A DNA stretch of 64,000 nt from Veillonellaceae bacterium. GTDB taxonomy: Bacteria > Bacillota > Negativicutes > Veillonellales > Veillonellaceae. Where the stretch lies: assembly GCA_900766245.1 (NCBI GenBank), contig CAAFUR010000033.1, positions 1 to 64,000 on the forward strand. The letters are read 5' to 3'. The notes beneath the pieces are model-generated. The model was not told the DNA's origin. It saw only the letters and a list, made by a program, of their open reading frames with translations, and searched no databases. Each line of letters begins with the position of its first letter. Position 1 is the stretch's first letter. The translations under genes and the position numbers were made by a program. Below, piece after piece: positions 51,051-61,019 of the stretch.

Positions 51051-52582
51051 CAGGCATTGTATATTTAATTGGTGCCGGACCGGGTGATCATAAATTAATC
51101 ACTCTAAAAGGTAAGGAATGTATTGAAAAAGCAGACGTTATTGTCTATGACTATTTAGCAGATGCTCATTTCTTGTCCTATGCGAAAGAAGGAGCAGAGA
51201 TCATTTATGCAGGTAAAAAAAGCAACAATCATACGATGCATCAATGGGAAATCAATGAACTTCTCGTAAAATGTGGCTTAGAAGGTAAAGTGGTGGCTCG
51301 TCTTAAAGGGGGCGACCCTCTAGTATTTGGTCGTGGTGGTGAAGAAGCGTTAGCTTTGGTAGAAGCGGGCGTGCCATTTGAATTTGTACCTGGTATTACA
51401 TCTGGTATTTCTGCGCCAGCCTATGCAGGGATTCCTGTGACACAACGGGCGATGGCCACATCCTTTGCCATCGTCACTGGTCACGAAGATCCAACAAAAC
51501 CAGAGTCTGGTATGAACTGGGAAGGCTTAGCTAAATCTGTGGACACGATTTCCTTTGTGATGGGTATTTCTAATTTGCCGAACATTGCCACTAACTTAAT
51601 CAAATATGGTCGTCCTAAGGAAACTCCAGTGGCAGTCATCCGTTGGGGAACAAAACCAATCCAAGAAACGTTGGTCTCTACATTGGAGCATGTCGTAGAA
51701 GATGTAGAAAAAGCGCAATTGAAAGCACCAGCTATTGTTATCGTTGGGGAAGTAGTATCTTTGCGGGAGCAATTACGTTGGTTTGATAATAAACCATTAT
51801 TTGGTAAAACTATCGTGGTCACACGAGCTCGTAGTAAAGCTAGCGCCTTATCTGAACGATTACTAGAATTGGGGGCCCATGTCATCGAAGCATCTGCTAT
51901 TAAAACACAGGCATTACCTCGTACAGAGGAGATGGATGTGGCTTATGATAGCTTATCTTCCTACGATGGATTAATTTTTACATCTGCCGAAGGGGTGCGG
52001 TTCTTCTTTGATGGTTTATTAGACCGTGGTCTAGATAGTCGTGCGTTAGGTTCTATGAAAGTATGTGCTATCGGCAGTGCCACAGCGAAATCTTTATTAG
52101 ATCGTGGCATTCGTGCCGATATTGTACCGCCAAATTACCAGGCGGAATCTGTGGTGGAAACGATCACTGCTGAACAAGGGCGTGTATGGCCAGAGCGAGC
52201 GTTAGGGGACTTGCGGTTTGTATTGGTACAACCAAAAGTGGCGCGCGACGTGATTTATAAAGGGCTTTCACAGGCAGGATGTGATGTGACGGTATTGCGT
52301 TTGTATGAAACGGTACAAGATACGTCCCACAAAGAATATTTAGAAGAAGCATTACGTGCAGGAGAGGTGGATTACATTACGTTCACAAGTTCTTCTACGG
52401 TGACCAATACTAAGGATATGCTTGGAGCCGATGCGGTGACCTTACTAGGTAATACGAAGGTCGTTTGCATTGGACCGATTACAGGCGCAACTTGCGTGGA
52501 AGAAGGAGTTCAACCAGATTTAATTGGTGAAACTTTTACAATCCCTGCGATGGTGGACTTAATCTTGAACGATTGCAAATAG
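51047..52582 (+). CDS. CobA-HemD fusion: uroporphyrinogen-III methylase and synthase
   Basis: A 511-residue two-enzyme fusion. Residues 1 to about 245 are the SAM uroporphyrinogen-III C-methyltransferase (YLIGAGPGDHKLITLKG, VARLKGGDPLVFGRGGEEA, VPGITSGISAPAYAGIPVTQR), making precorrin-2. Residues about 255-505 are uroporphyrinogen-III synthase (IVVTRARSKASALSERL, FTSAEGVRFFFDGL, TFTSSSTVTN). The fusion channels uroporphyrinogen III towards siroheme and cobalamin and is common in Firmicutes. ATGA overlap with hemC. Confidence 0.96.
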   Translation: MTGIVYLIGAGPGDHKLITLKGKECIEKADVIVYDYLADAHFLSYAKEGAEIIYAGKKSNNHTMHQWEINELLVKCGLEGKVVARLKGGDPLVFGRGGEEALALVEAGVPFEFVPGITSGISAPAYAGIPVTQRAMATSFAIVTGHEDPTKPESGMNWEGLAKSVDTISFVMGISNLPNIATNLIKYGRPKETPVAVIRWGTKPIQETLVSTLEHVVEDVEKAQLKAPAIVIVGEVVSLREQLRWFDNKPLFGKTIVVTRARSKASALSERLLELGAHVIEASAIKTQALPRTEEMDVAYDSLSSYDGLIFTSAEGVRFFFDGLLDRGLDSRALGSMKVCAIGSATAKSLLDRGIRADIVPPNYQAESVVETITAEQGRVWPERALGDLRFVLVQPKVARDVIYKGLSQAGCDVTVLRLYETVQDTSHKEYLEEALRAGEVDYITFTSSSTVTNTKDMLGADAVTLLGNTKVVCIGPITGATCVEEGVQPDLIGETFTIPAMVDLILNDCK

Positions 52583-52595
52583 AAAGAGGCACAAT

Positions 52596-53570
52596 ATGGA
52601 ATTACGAAATCGACCAAGACGATTGCGCATCAACCCAGCTATGCGTGCGTTGGTTCGTGAAACAACATTACAAGTAGAAGACTTAATTTATCCTATATTT
52701 ATTGTTCCCGGAATAGCAGTGAAAGAAGAAATTTCTTCCTTACCAGGACAATATCATGTGTCCGTGGACGAAGCAGTGAAATTGGCGAAAGAGGCCTATG
52801 AGTTAGGCATCAAAGGCGTCGAAATTTTCGGCATCCCTACCTATAAAGATGAAGATGGTTCTTCTGCGTGGGATATGGAACAACCGGTACAGCAAGCGAT
52901 TATGGCGATCCGTAAAGAAGTGCCAGAGTTGATCGTGATCTCCGATGTATGCTTATGCCAATACACATCCACCGGCCATTGTGGTCATGTGGAACATCAT
53001 GAAGTCATCAACGATGCGACCTTGCCATTGTTGTGCAATGTAGCGGTGAGCCATGCGAAAGCGGGCGCTCACATGGTGGCGCCATCTGATATGATGGATG
53101 GACGTATTGCTGCCATCCGTGAAGCTTTAGATGCAGCGGGATTTAGCAATGTATCCATCATGAGCTATGCCGCAAAATATGCATCCGCCTATTATGGACC
53201 ATTCCGTGATGCGGTCCATTCCGCACCAGGTTTTGGGGACCGTAAAGGATACCAAATGGATGAGGCCAATCGTTTAGAAGCGTTGCGTGAAGTGGAACAA
53301 GATATCATCGAAGGGGCGGACATCATTATGATTAAACCAGCTCTATCCTATTTGGATATTGTACGCGAAGTACGGGATAACTTCGATTGTCCTTTAGCCG
53401 TGTATAACGTCAGCGGCGAGTATGCCATGATTAAAACAGCTGCGGCAGCGGGACTGGTGGATGAAAAACGCATTACCTTGGAAACCTTGCTATCCATGAA
53501 ACGAGCAGGGGCGAAGATGATTATTACCTATCATGCCTTGGATGTGGCACGTTGGCTACAAGAAAAATAG
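52596..53570 (+). CDS. hemB: Porphobilinogen synthase
   Basis: A 324-residue 5-aminolaevulinate dehydratase. The zinc-binding cysteines are in DVCLCQYTSTGHCG, so this is a zinc-dependent form. The Schiff-base lysines lie in MSYAAKYASAYYGPFR and IMIKPALSYLDI. AAAGAGGCAC precedes the ATG. It follows cobA/hemD by 13 bases. Confidence 0.97.
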   Translation: MELRNRPRRLRINPAMRALVRETTLQVEDLIYPIFIVPGIAVKEEISSLPGQYHVSVDEAVKLAKEAYELGIKGVEIFGIPTYKDEDGSSAWDMEQPVQQAIMAIRKEVPELIVISDVCLCQYTSTGHCGHVEHHEVINDATLPLLCNVAVSHAKAGAHMVAPSDMMDGRIAAIREALDAAGFSNVSIMSYAAKYASAYYGPFRDAVHSAPGFGDRKGYQMDEANRLEALREVEQDIIEGADIIMIKPALSYLDIVREVRDNFDCPLAVYNVSGEYAMIKTAAAAGLVDEKRITLETLLSMKRAGAKMIITYHALDVARWLQEK

Positions 53571-53591
53571 TGTGGAAATATAGGAGCCATT

Positions 53592-54887
53592 ATGTTTAGT
53601 TTAGAAAAATCAAAACAAGCCTTTACAGAGGCTCGTACATATATGCCGGGTGGTGTGAACAGTCCCGTTCGCTCTTACCGCAGTGTAGGGGGCAATCCCC
53701 CTTTTATCAGTTCTGCTAGCGGATCTCGCATTTACGATATCGATGGCAATGAGTACATCGATTACGTATTGTCTTGGGGTCCTATGATTCTAGGTCATGC
53801 GAATCCTGAAATCGTGGCGTCTATTTTGGAAGCCATCCCTCGTGGTACTAGTTATGGAGCACCAACACTGCTTGAAACAGAAGTGGCGAAAAAAATTCAA
53901 GCTTTCTATCCGTCGATGGAAATGGTACGCATGGTGAACTCCGGTACAGAATCTACTATGAGTGCCTTGCGTTTGGCTCGTGGCTATACAGGTCGTGACA
54001 AAATTGTGAAATTTATCGGCTGTTACCATGGTCATAGTGATAGCTTGTTAGTGAAAGCTGGTTCTGGCTTAGCTACCTTTGGCGTGCCTGATAGTCCCGG
54101 CGTGCCAACTGGTGTGGCAGAGGATACGATTACATTGCCATACAATGATTCTGATGCAGTTCGCCAATTGTTCGAGGCTCATGGTGAAAGTATTGCAGCC
54201 ATCATCGTGGAACCAGTAGCAGGTAATATGGGCTGTGTACCTCCTGTGGAAGGATTCTTGGAGACTTTGCGTGAAGTAACTAAAGCACACGGCGCGGTTC
54301 TCATCTTTGATGAAGTGATGTGTGGTTTCCGATCCAGTTCTGGGGGGGCACAAAAATATTACAATGTCATCCCAGACTTGACATGCTTAGGTAAAATCGT
54401 AGGTGGCGGCTTACCAATGGCGGTATTCGGTGGCAAGAAAGAAATCATGTCTGCCATCGCTCCATCCGGTCCTGTGTACCAAGCAGGTACCTTAAGTGGT
54501 AATCCAGTAGCCATGGCAGCTGGTCTAGCTACCTTGTCTATGTTGCAAAAACACCCGAATGCATTCCGTCAAGTAGAGGAATCTACAGAAGCCTTATGCC
54601 AAGGATTAGAAGCAGCAGCGAAAGAAGTAGGCATACCTGTGGTGGTGCAACGTGTGGGCTCTATGTTTACACTGTTCTTCACGGACAAAGCGGTGCATAA
54701 CTTTGATGACGCTAGCGCTTGCGATATGGAAGCGTTTAAAACATTCTTCCACTACAACTTGGAACGTGGCATCTATTATGCAGCTAGCCAATATGAAAGC
54801 AACTTCTTATCTACGTGCCACAGCGAACAAGACTTGGCGTACACATTGCAAATTGCCAAAGAAGCGTTTCAGGCGATTAAAGGGTAA
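53592..54887 (+). CDS. hemL: Glutamate-1-semialdehyde aminomutase
   Basis: A 431-residue PLP enzyme that turns glutamate-1-semialdehyde into 5-aminolaevulinate. The N-terminal YMPGGVNSPVRSYRSVGG is diagnostic. The PLP lysine is in LGKIVGGGLPMAVFGG. It is the last gene of the operon, which makes uroporphyrinogen III and precorrin-2. No hemE, hemN or hemH is in the window. An inverted repeat follows after 72 bases. Confidence 0.97.
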   Translation: MFSLEKSKQAFTEARTYMPGGVNSPVRSYRSVGGNPPFISSASGSRIYDIDGNEYIDYVLSWGPMILGHANPEIVASILEAIPRGTSYGAPTLLETEVAKKIQAFYPSMEMVRMVNSGTESTMSALRLARGYTGRDKIVKFIGCYHGHSDSLLVKAGSGLATFGVPDSPGVPTGVAEDTITLPYNDSDAVRQLFEAHGESIAAIIVEPVAGNMGCVPPVEGFLETLREVTKAHGAVLIFDEVMCGFRSSSGGAQKYYNVIPDLTCLGKIVGGGLPMAVFGGKKEIMSAIAPSGPVYQAGTLSGNPVAMAAGLATLSMLQKHPNAFRQVEESTEALCQGLEAAAKEVGIPVVVQRVGSMFTLFFTDKAVHNFDDASACDMEAFKTFFHYNLERGIYYAASQYESNFLSTCHSEQDLAYTLQIAKEAFQAIKG

Positions 54888-54959
54888 GACGTATATTGAT
54901 CGTTCCTATGAAGAGTCATGGAAACTGATAGAAACTAACAGAATATATGTATGAATAAA

Positions 54960-55019
54960 AATGCCATACACATCGAAGATAATCTATGTTACACTAGATT
55001 ATAGAGAGTGTATGGCATT
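54960..55019. other. Inverted repeat between hemL and the sulfurtransferase
   Basis: Perfect 12-base arms aatgccatacac (54960-54971) and gtgtatggcatt (55008-55019) enclose 36 bases. Poor T tail, so it may be a weak terminator or an operator. Confidence 0.5.
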
Positions 55020-55153
55020 CTTTAGGTTTTACATGGACGGAGCTCCTATTATCAGGATAGAAATCTCATGTGATACAGAGTTATTAGATACGAATATTTC
55101 AGATATATTAGATGAGATAGGCGTGTCATATGTTATATATTGGAGGTGTAACA

Positions 55154-55969
55154 ATGAGCGTGTTATTTTCGCCGAAAGAATTACAAGAACAATTAGATAG
55201 AGTGGTGGTCCTTGATGCACGTGGCTTTGATGCCTATGCAGCAGCCCATATTCCAGGGGCTTTTGCCATCGATATGGATGCACACATGAGTGGTCCTTTA
55301 GGCGTACATGGTGGTCGTCATCCCTTGCCAGACATGGCTGTCTTAGCAAATCGTTTGAGCGAATGCGGTGTGACCATGGATTCTCATATCGTGGTGTACG
55401 ATGCGTGGATTTCTTTTGCCGGACGATTGCGATTCTTGCTACTATACATGGGTTTCACCAATGTGAGAGTCCTAGCCGGTGGTATTGAGCGCTGGCATCG
55501 TGAAGGGTATCCGTTGACCCAAGAGGAGACAACAATAGTGGCAGATCCAAAGCCATTGGAGTATACTTTGCAAGACCATTTACTCATGCATCGTGATGAA
55601 GTCTTACAAGCCAGTGAATCTGGTAGTCATGTGATCATCGACGCACGAGCACCACAACGCTACGATGGATCGGTAGTGGATACCATGGATGGTATGACCG
55701 GCCATATCCCGGGGGCAATCAACCATTTCTACGAATGGGGATTTACTCCTGATGGTGTACGGCCCATTGCAGAATTAGAACAAGCCTACGGTGACTTAGC
55801 TAAGGTGGAGAAACCTATCGTTGCCTATTGTGGTTCTGGTGTGACAGCAGCAAACTTAATGATTGCTTTAGCAGAAGTGGGTGTGGAACCAGCTATGTAT
55901 GTAGGCAGTTCTAGCGATTGGGTGACCTATGAAGGGTTCCCGTTAGAGACGGGTGTGAATACATTATAG
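55154..55969 (+). CDS. Two-domain rhodanese-type sulfurtransferase
   Basis: A 271-residue thiosulfate/3-mercaptopyruvate sulfurtransferase with two rhodanese domains. The N-terminal one is inactive (VLDARGFDAYAAAHIPGA) and the C-terminal one carries the active cysteine in YCGSGVTAANL. The CGSGVTA loop is intermediate between the classical CRxGx[RT] thiosulfate type and the CGSGVTAC mercaptopyruvate type, so the substrate is open. The ATG at 55154 follows TTGGAGG; an upstream frame from 55130 has no site. Confidence 0.9.
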   Translation: MSVLFSPKELQEQLDRVVVLDARGFDAYAAAHIPGAFAIDMDAHMSGPLGVHGGRHPLPDMAVLANRLSECGVTMDSHIVVYDAWISFAGRLRFLLLYMGFTNVRVLAGGIERWHREGYPLTQEETTIVADPKPLEYTLQDHLLMHRDEVLQASESGSHVIIDARAPQRYDGSVVDTMDGMTGHIPGAINHFYEWGFTPDGVRPIAELEQAYGDLAKVEKPIVAYCGSGVTAANLMIALAEVGVEPAMYVGSSSDWVTYEGFPLETGVNTL

Positions 55970-56093
55970 GTTTACATTGTCAGTATAGTAGATAGTGATT
56001 CATATGTATGCATAGTACTACTATAGTGTAATTGATACTAATCATGTAGTAGATTGTCATTACATGCAAAATGTTTTCAATATAATACGATAA

Positions 56094-56127
56094 AAAACAG
56101 AGGCCTTTGGAATAAGACCTCTGTTTT
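56094..56127. terminator. Terminator after the sulfurtransferase
   Basis: Stem aaaacagagg (56094-56103) with cctctgtttt (56118-56127); A run before and T run after allow action on both strands, so it may also end the minus-strand MFS transcript. Confidence 0.85.
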
Positions 56128-56271
56128 GTTATATTGCATTTATTTTTTAATAGTTTCTTGCTGGTGTGTCCTTATGAGTATGGATTGTATAGCAGATACT
56201 AAGTAGTAAAGAACTCATATAATGCGGAGTATATAGTGTTTCAAAATATACAGTATTTTATAGGAACGTAA

Positions 56272-57471
56272 TTAATGATGAGCTGTTGAAGTGCGCCCTA
56301 ATGTTACTTTCAAGAAGACCCCTGTTAATGCAATAATCATACCTGTCACGATAAACATGGTACTAAAGCCCCATTGCGATACGATGGCTGAACCACCTAC
56401 AGCGCCCATAAAGTAGCCGAAGAACAAAGTGGATTGGTTGTAAGCAAAAATTTGCCCAGCTAAATGTTTTGGTGTAATACTCGCGATATAGGTGTTGATT
56501 CCTGGCAATAGTCCGCCTAATCCAAAGCCTAGTAAAAATCGAATGATACATAAGATGATAATAGAGTCAGTAAAGGCTTGTGGAATTGTTAGGCATCCTA
56601 CATACATAAAACTTGTCCAAAGAATGAATTGAGGCCCTAATTTGTCGATGTAGCGACCGAGTACAGAGCTAGCTAACATTTGAGCAATCCCTGTAGAGGT
56701 GAAAGCTAAACCAGCTAGTAATGCGATGTGTTCGTGGCCACGGCCTACAATATGTTGCACGAATACAGAAAGGATAGGAGCTGATGCCATGGTGGTGAAG
56801 GCAAAAATGAAAGAAGCGATAGATACGAAGATAAGACCTTTCCAATTGGAAATAGATTGCTGTAAGTCTTTGAGAGAAGGAGATGGGCCTTTTACTTTAG
56901 GAGTAAAGTCTTCTTTTATGAATAATAAGGAAGATAAAAAGGCTATGCCTAGTAAAGCGGATACGACAAAAAAAGCATACCGAATACCAAAGGTGCTTCC
57001 CATATAACCACCAATCATAGGTCCTAATAAAGAGCCTCCCAAGTTGGCAGCGGATAATAGACCTAAGGCCCAACCAGTTCTGGACTCTGGAGTTTGGGTG
57101 GCTACTAACGTAATGGATCCAGAAAAAAATCCAGATACCATACCATTTAGAATGCGGATCATCACAACATGTTCAGGGCTTTGTGCGAATCCAAGAAGTG
57201 CATTGGTGACCATCATTCCAAAACTAGCTCGTAGTAAAATTAATTTTCTTCCTTTTCTATCAGCTAGTTTTCCCCAAAAAGGTGAGACGAGGGCCACCAT
57301 AAGATAGGTGACACCCATGGCGATACCAGACCAATTGGCAAGAGCTCCTTGATCATGGACACCTAGGTCCTGTAGATATAAGGGAATGAGAGGGGCTGCT
57401 TGACTGAGTCCCACTGATGCCATGAAGGCCCCGAATAAACAAACGTATAACGTGCGTTTCCAAAGTTCCAT
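56272..57471 (-). CDS. MFS transporter, drug/sugar-efflux type
   Basis: A 399-residue major facilitator with about twelve membrane helices and the motif FWGKLADRKGRK between helices 2 and 3. It resembles multidrug efflux proteins of the DHA1 group (motif C-like GWALGLLSAANLGGSLLGPMIGG in helix 5). The substrate is unknown and no regulator is adjacent. The ATG at 57471 has AGGAG 6 bases upstream; the frame to 57528 lacks a site. It is the only minus-strand gene between 29 kb and the window end. Confidence 0.85.
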   Translation of the reverse strand: MELWKRTLYVCLFGAFMASVGLSQAAPLIPLYLQDLGVHDQGALANWSGIAMGVTYLMVALVSPFWGKLADRKGRKLILLRASFGMMVTNALLGFAQSPEHVVMIRILNGMVSGFFSGSITLVATQTPESRTGWALGLLSAANLGGSLLGPMIGGYMGSTFGIRYAFFVVSALLGIAFLSSLLFIKEDFTPKVKGPSPSLKDLQQSISNWKGLIFVSIASFIFAFTTMASAPILSVFVQHIVGRGHEHIALLAGLAFTSTGIAQMLASSVLGRYIDKLGPQFILWTSFMYVGCLTIPQAFTDSIIILCIIRFLLGFGLGGLLPGINTYIASITPKHLAGQIFAYNQSTLFFGYFMGAVGGSAIVSQWGFSTMFIVTGMIIALTGVFLKVTLGRTSTAHH

Positions 57472-57747
57472 ATTGACTCCTATATGACCATGAGAACAAG
57501 ACTTATATTGTCTTGTGAAACATTTCAAATCTCTATGTTCTTATGGTAGCATATCAGTGAGATTTATTATACCCCTAATCTAGGTATACCTCTAATAGTT
57601 TCTTGTAGGATTCCGAGTAGATTTTTATACATATGGTTCTAGCATTTGTGGTGTATGGGTATGGAGAAGTGTGACTGTTTGACTGTATAATAGCATCACA
57701 GTCGGAGGATATGCGACTCTTACATGTTTAGAATACGATTAAAACTA

Positions 57748-57776
57748 TTGCAACGGCCCCGCAGATAGTATATAAT
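57748..57776 (+). promoter_or_regulatory. ileS promoter
   Basis: TTGCAA (57748-57753), a 17-base spacer and TATAAT (57771-57776). It would start the T-box transcript near 57783. Between the MFS gene and this promoter (57529-57747) nothing else is visible. Confidence 0.75.
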
Positions 57777-57799
57777 TGTACCTGTAATTGACAACGATA

Positions 57800-58053
57800 T
57801 ATGTTAATACGTTGATAAAGACGGTCATGCAAGGTAGCTCCGAGCGAGTGAGGGATGGTGAAAGCCTCATGGGTGAATGTATGGCGGATCACTTTTGAGT
57901 ATATGTTGGGGAGCCCATAGTGGGGGTACCCACATCGGTGGACACCGTTATATGTTTGAGCGATGATTCGTTGGGGGTAACTTTCACAAGAGTCATCAGT
58001 AGGGTGGTACCACGGATTTGCATTCGTCCCTTCGGGGAGCGGGTGCTTTTTTT
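57800..58053 (+). promoter_or_regulatory. T-box leader of ileS, isoleucine specifier
   Basis: The conserved antiterminator T-box AGGGTGGTACCACGG lies at 58001-58015. It is followed by a terminator stem from gcattcgtccc (58020-58030) to gggtgc (58041-58046) with a run of seven T. In stem I the specifier position reads ATC (57888-57890), an isoleucine codon, followed by the usual purine. Uncharged isoleucine tRNA would base-pair at both places and let transcription proceed into ileS. Confidence 0.92.
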
Positions 58054-58071
58054 ATTGAGAGGAGAAATACA

Positions 58072-60918
58072 ATGTCTAATGAAGTGGATTATGGTAAGAC
58101 CTTGCACTTGCCTGAAACAGAATTTCCTATGCGTGGCAATTTGCCAAAGCGCGAACCAGAATTTATCAAGTTTTGGGAAGATAATAAAATTTATGAAAAA
58201 CGCTTAGCGAAAAATAAAGGTAAAAAATCTTTCATTTTACACGATGGCCCTCCCTATGCGAATGGTAAATTGCACATCGGTCATGCTTTGAACAAAACAT
58301 TAAAAGACATTGTGATGAAATATAAAACAATGCAAGGCCATTACACACCATACATTCCTGGTTGGGATACACATGGTCTTCCTATCGAACATGCGGTTAT
58401 CAAAAACACTGGTTTGAACCGTCATGAAATGAGTCCATTAGACCTTCGCAATCAATGTCGTGAATACGCATTGAACTGTGTAGAAGAACAAAAGAAAGAT
58501 TTCATCCGTTTTGGTGTGCTTGGTGAATGGGACCGTCCGTATTTGACATTGCGCCCTGAGTTCGAAGTAAAACAAATCGGCGTGTTCGGTGAAATGGCGA
58601 AACGCGGCTATATCTATAAAGGTTTGAAAACTGTATACTGGTGTACACATTGTGAAACTGCCTTGGCAGAAGCGGAAATCGAATATGCTGAGAAGAAATC
58701 TTTCTCCATCTATGTGAAATTTGCTTACGTAAACGGTGCTGACAGCACATTGCCAGCAGGTTTTGATACAAGCAAATTGTTCTCCGTTATCTGGACAACA
58801 ACTCCTTGGACAATGCCTGCCAACCAAGCTATCTCTGTGAACCCAGAATTAGATTACTCTTGGGTGAAAATCGGCGATGAAGCATGGTTATTAGCGAATG
58901 GCTTAATCGAAACAGCTACCAAAGAAATGGGCGTAGAATCCTATGAAGTGTTGAATACGTTCAAAGGTAGCGAATTAGAGTTGGCGAACTTTAAACATCC
59001 ATTTGCAGATCGTAATGCTCCTATCTTGTTGGGTTCTCACGTTACCTTAGACGCTGGTACAGGTTGCGTACATACAGCGCCTGCCCATGGTGAAGATGAC
59101 TTTAACGTAGTAAAAGCTTATAAAGATGCAGGTAAAATCGACTTTGAAATTTTATCTTTAGTAGATGCTACAGGTCGTTACATTGCCAAAGTAGACGAAC
59201 CTCGTTATGGTGATACAGAACAACCACTAGCTGGTGTTGAAATCCACGATGCAGAAGTGCCAGTGATCAAAATCTTGGCTCACAATGGTGCGTTGGTGCA
59301 AAAAGGCAATATTCGTCACCAATATGCCCATTGCTGGCGTTGTAAAAATCCTGTTATCTATCGTGCTACAGAACAATGGTTCTCCTCTGTGGATGGCTAC
59401 CGTCAAGAAGCATTGAAAGCTATCGACGAACAAGTACAATGGATTCCTAAATGGGGTCATGACCGTATTTATAACATGATTGCAGACCGTGGGGACTGGG
59501 TTATCTCTCGTCAACGTGCGTGGGGTGTGCCAATTCCTATCTACTATTGCGACCATTGTGGAGAGCACATCATTAATGATGATACTATCTCTTCCTTACA
59601 AGAATGGTTTGCCAAAGAAGGTTCTAATGCTTGGTGGGCTCATGAAGCAAAAGAATTATTACCAGAAGGATTCACATGTCCATCTTGTGGACATGATTCT
59701 TTCCACAAAGAAACAGACATCATGGACGTATGGTTCGACAGCGGTAGCTCTTGGTCTGGCGTATTGGAACAAAATGAAATGGATGTGCCTTGTGCTATGT
59801 ACTTAGAAGGTTCCGACCAACATCGTGGTTGGTTCAACTCTTCCTTATTAACAGGAATCGCTACACGTGGTCATGCACCATACAATGCCGTATTGACTCA
59901 CGGTTTCGTGGTGGACGGGGAAGGCCGTAAAATGTCTAAATCTGTAGGCAATACAGTGGCTCCTTCTGATATCATCGATGTACACGGTGCTGACGTAATG
60001 CGTTTGTGGGTATCCTCTGCAGATTACCAAGCAGACGTGCGTTTGTCCAAAGACATCGTAAAACAATTGGCAGAAGTATATCGTAAAATCCGTAACACAT
60101 TCCGTTTCTTGTTAGGTAACTTAGATAACTTTAACCCTAACACTGATAAAGTAGCATACAAAGACTTAACTGAATTGGATCGTTGGGCATTACATCGTTT
60201 AGAAGAAGTTCGTCAAAAAGTAACAAATGCTTACGAAAACTATGAATTCCACATCTTGTATCACACAATCCATAATTTCTGTACCGTAGATTTATCTTCC
60301 TTCTATTTAGACGTGTTGAAAGATACAATGTATGCAGAGAAAGAAAACAACGTAGCTCGTCGTAGTGCACAAACTGCCATCTACGAAATCTTGACAACAT
60401 TAGTTAAAATGGTGTCTCCAGTTCTTTCTTTCACAGCCGAAGAAGTATGGCAATACATGCCAAAAGAAGACGGCATGGAAGAAAGCGTGATGTTGGCAGA
60501 TTGGCCACAAGGTCATGCAGAACATGTGGATGAGGAATTGTCTGCACGTTGGGCAACGATGCTAGACCTTCGTAGCGAAATGACAAAAGCTTTAGAAGGG
60601 GCTCGCCGTGATAAAGCAATCGGTCACTCTTTGGATGCATCCATCACTGTCTATGCAGATGGCGATGCGTACCAAGCATTGACTGGATTCGGCGCTTCCT
60701 TAGCTAGTTTGTTGATCGTGTCTGAAGCCCATGTAGTGGAAGGCCGTGACAATGCACCAGCCAACGCAGTAACAGTAGAAGACGGAGCATTATCCATTGT
60801 GGTAACTCCTTCTGAGTTAGAAAAATGCGAACGTTGTTGGATTCACCGTGACACAGTTGGTCAAGATGGGGATTATCCAACATTATGTGCTCGTTGCGCT
60901 GAGGTAGTCAAAGGATAA
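58072..60918 (+). CDS. ileS: Isoleucyl-tRNA synthetase
   Basis: A 948-residue class I synthetase. HIGH appears in YANGKLHIGHALNKT and KMSKS in GRKMSKSVGN. An editing domain (CP1) lies between, with WTTTPWTMPANQA. The C-terminus carries the zinc motif CERCWIH...CARC. The ATG at 58072 follows GAGAGGAG; the frame from 58018 lies in the terminator. It is controlled by the T-box leader. This is the ordinary bacterial IleS1 form. Confidence 0.98.
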   Translation: MSNEVDYGKTLHLPETEFPMRGNLPKREPEFIKFWEDNKIYEKRLAKNKGKKSFILHDGPPYANGKLHIGHALNKTLKDIVMKYKTMQGHYTPYIPGWDTHGLPIEHAVIKNTGLNRHEMSPLDLRNQCREYALNCVEEQKKDFIRFGVLGEWDRPYLTLRPEFEVKQIGVFGEMAKRGYIYKGLKTVYWCTHCETALAEAEIEYAEKKSFSIYVKFAYVNGADSTLPAGFDTSKLFSVIWTTTPWTMPANQAISVNPELDYSWVKIGDEAWLLANGLIETATKEMGVESYEVLNTFKGSELELANFKHPFADRNAPILLGSHVTLDAGTGCVHTAPAHGEDDFNVVKAYKDAGKIDFEILSLVDATGRYIAKVDEPRYGDTEQPLAGVEIHDAEVPVIKILAHNGALVQKGNIRHQYAHCWRCKNPVIYRATEQWFSSVDGYRQEALKAIDEQVQWIPKWGHDRIYNMIADRGDWVISRQRAWGVPIPIYYCDHCGEHIINDDTISSLQEWFAKEGSNAWWAHEAKELLPEGFTCPSCGHDSFHKETDIMDVWFDSGSSWSGVLEQNEMDVPCAMYLEGSDQHRGWFNSSLLTGIATRGHAPYNAVLTHGFVVDGEGRKMSKSVGNTVAPSDIIDVHGADVMRLWVSSADYQADVRLSKDIVKQLAEVYRKIRNTFRFLLGNLDNFNPNTDKVAYKDLTELDRWALHRLEEVRQKVTNAYENYEFHILYHTIHNFCTVDLSSFYLDVLKDTMYAEKENNVARRSAQTAIYEILTTLVKMVSPVLSFTAEEVWQYMPKEDGMEESVMLADWPQGHAEHVDEELSARWATMLDLRSEMTKALEGARRDKAIGHSLDASITVYADGDAYQALTGFGASLASLLIVSEAHVVEGRDNAPANAVTVEDGALSIVVTPSELEKCERCWIHRDTVGQDGDYPTLCARCAEVVKG

Positions 60919-60966
60919 TAACAATAGCATAAGTAGTCAAAGGTTCAAGTACTATCAATTTAGGTA

Positions 60967-60998
60967 AGGCAAGGGGATATATCATTTCCTTGCCTACT
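60967..60998 (+). terminator. Hairpin after ileS
   Basis: Stem aggcaagg (60967-60974) with ccttgcct (60988-60995), then acttt. The T tail is short; it may only partly stop transcription into the next gene. Confidence 0.5.
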
Positions 60999-61019
60999 TT
61001 CTAACAAAGGAGATGCTCT

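Noticed and set aside
54961..55200. 79-codon frame between hemL and the sulfurtransferase
   Set aside because: It overlaps the well-supported sulfurtransferase start, lacks a ribosome site and is partly made of an inverted repeat.
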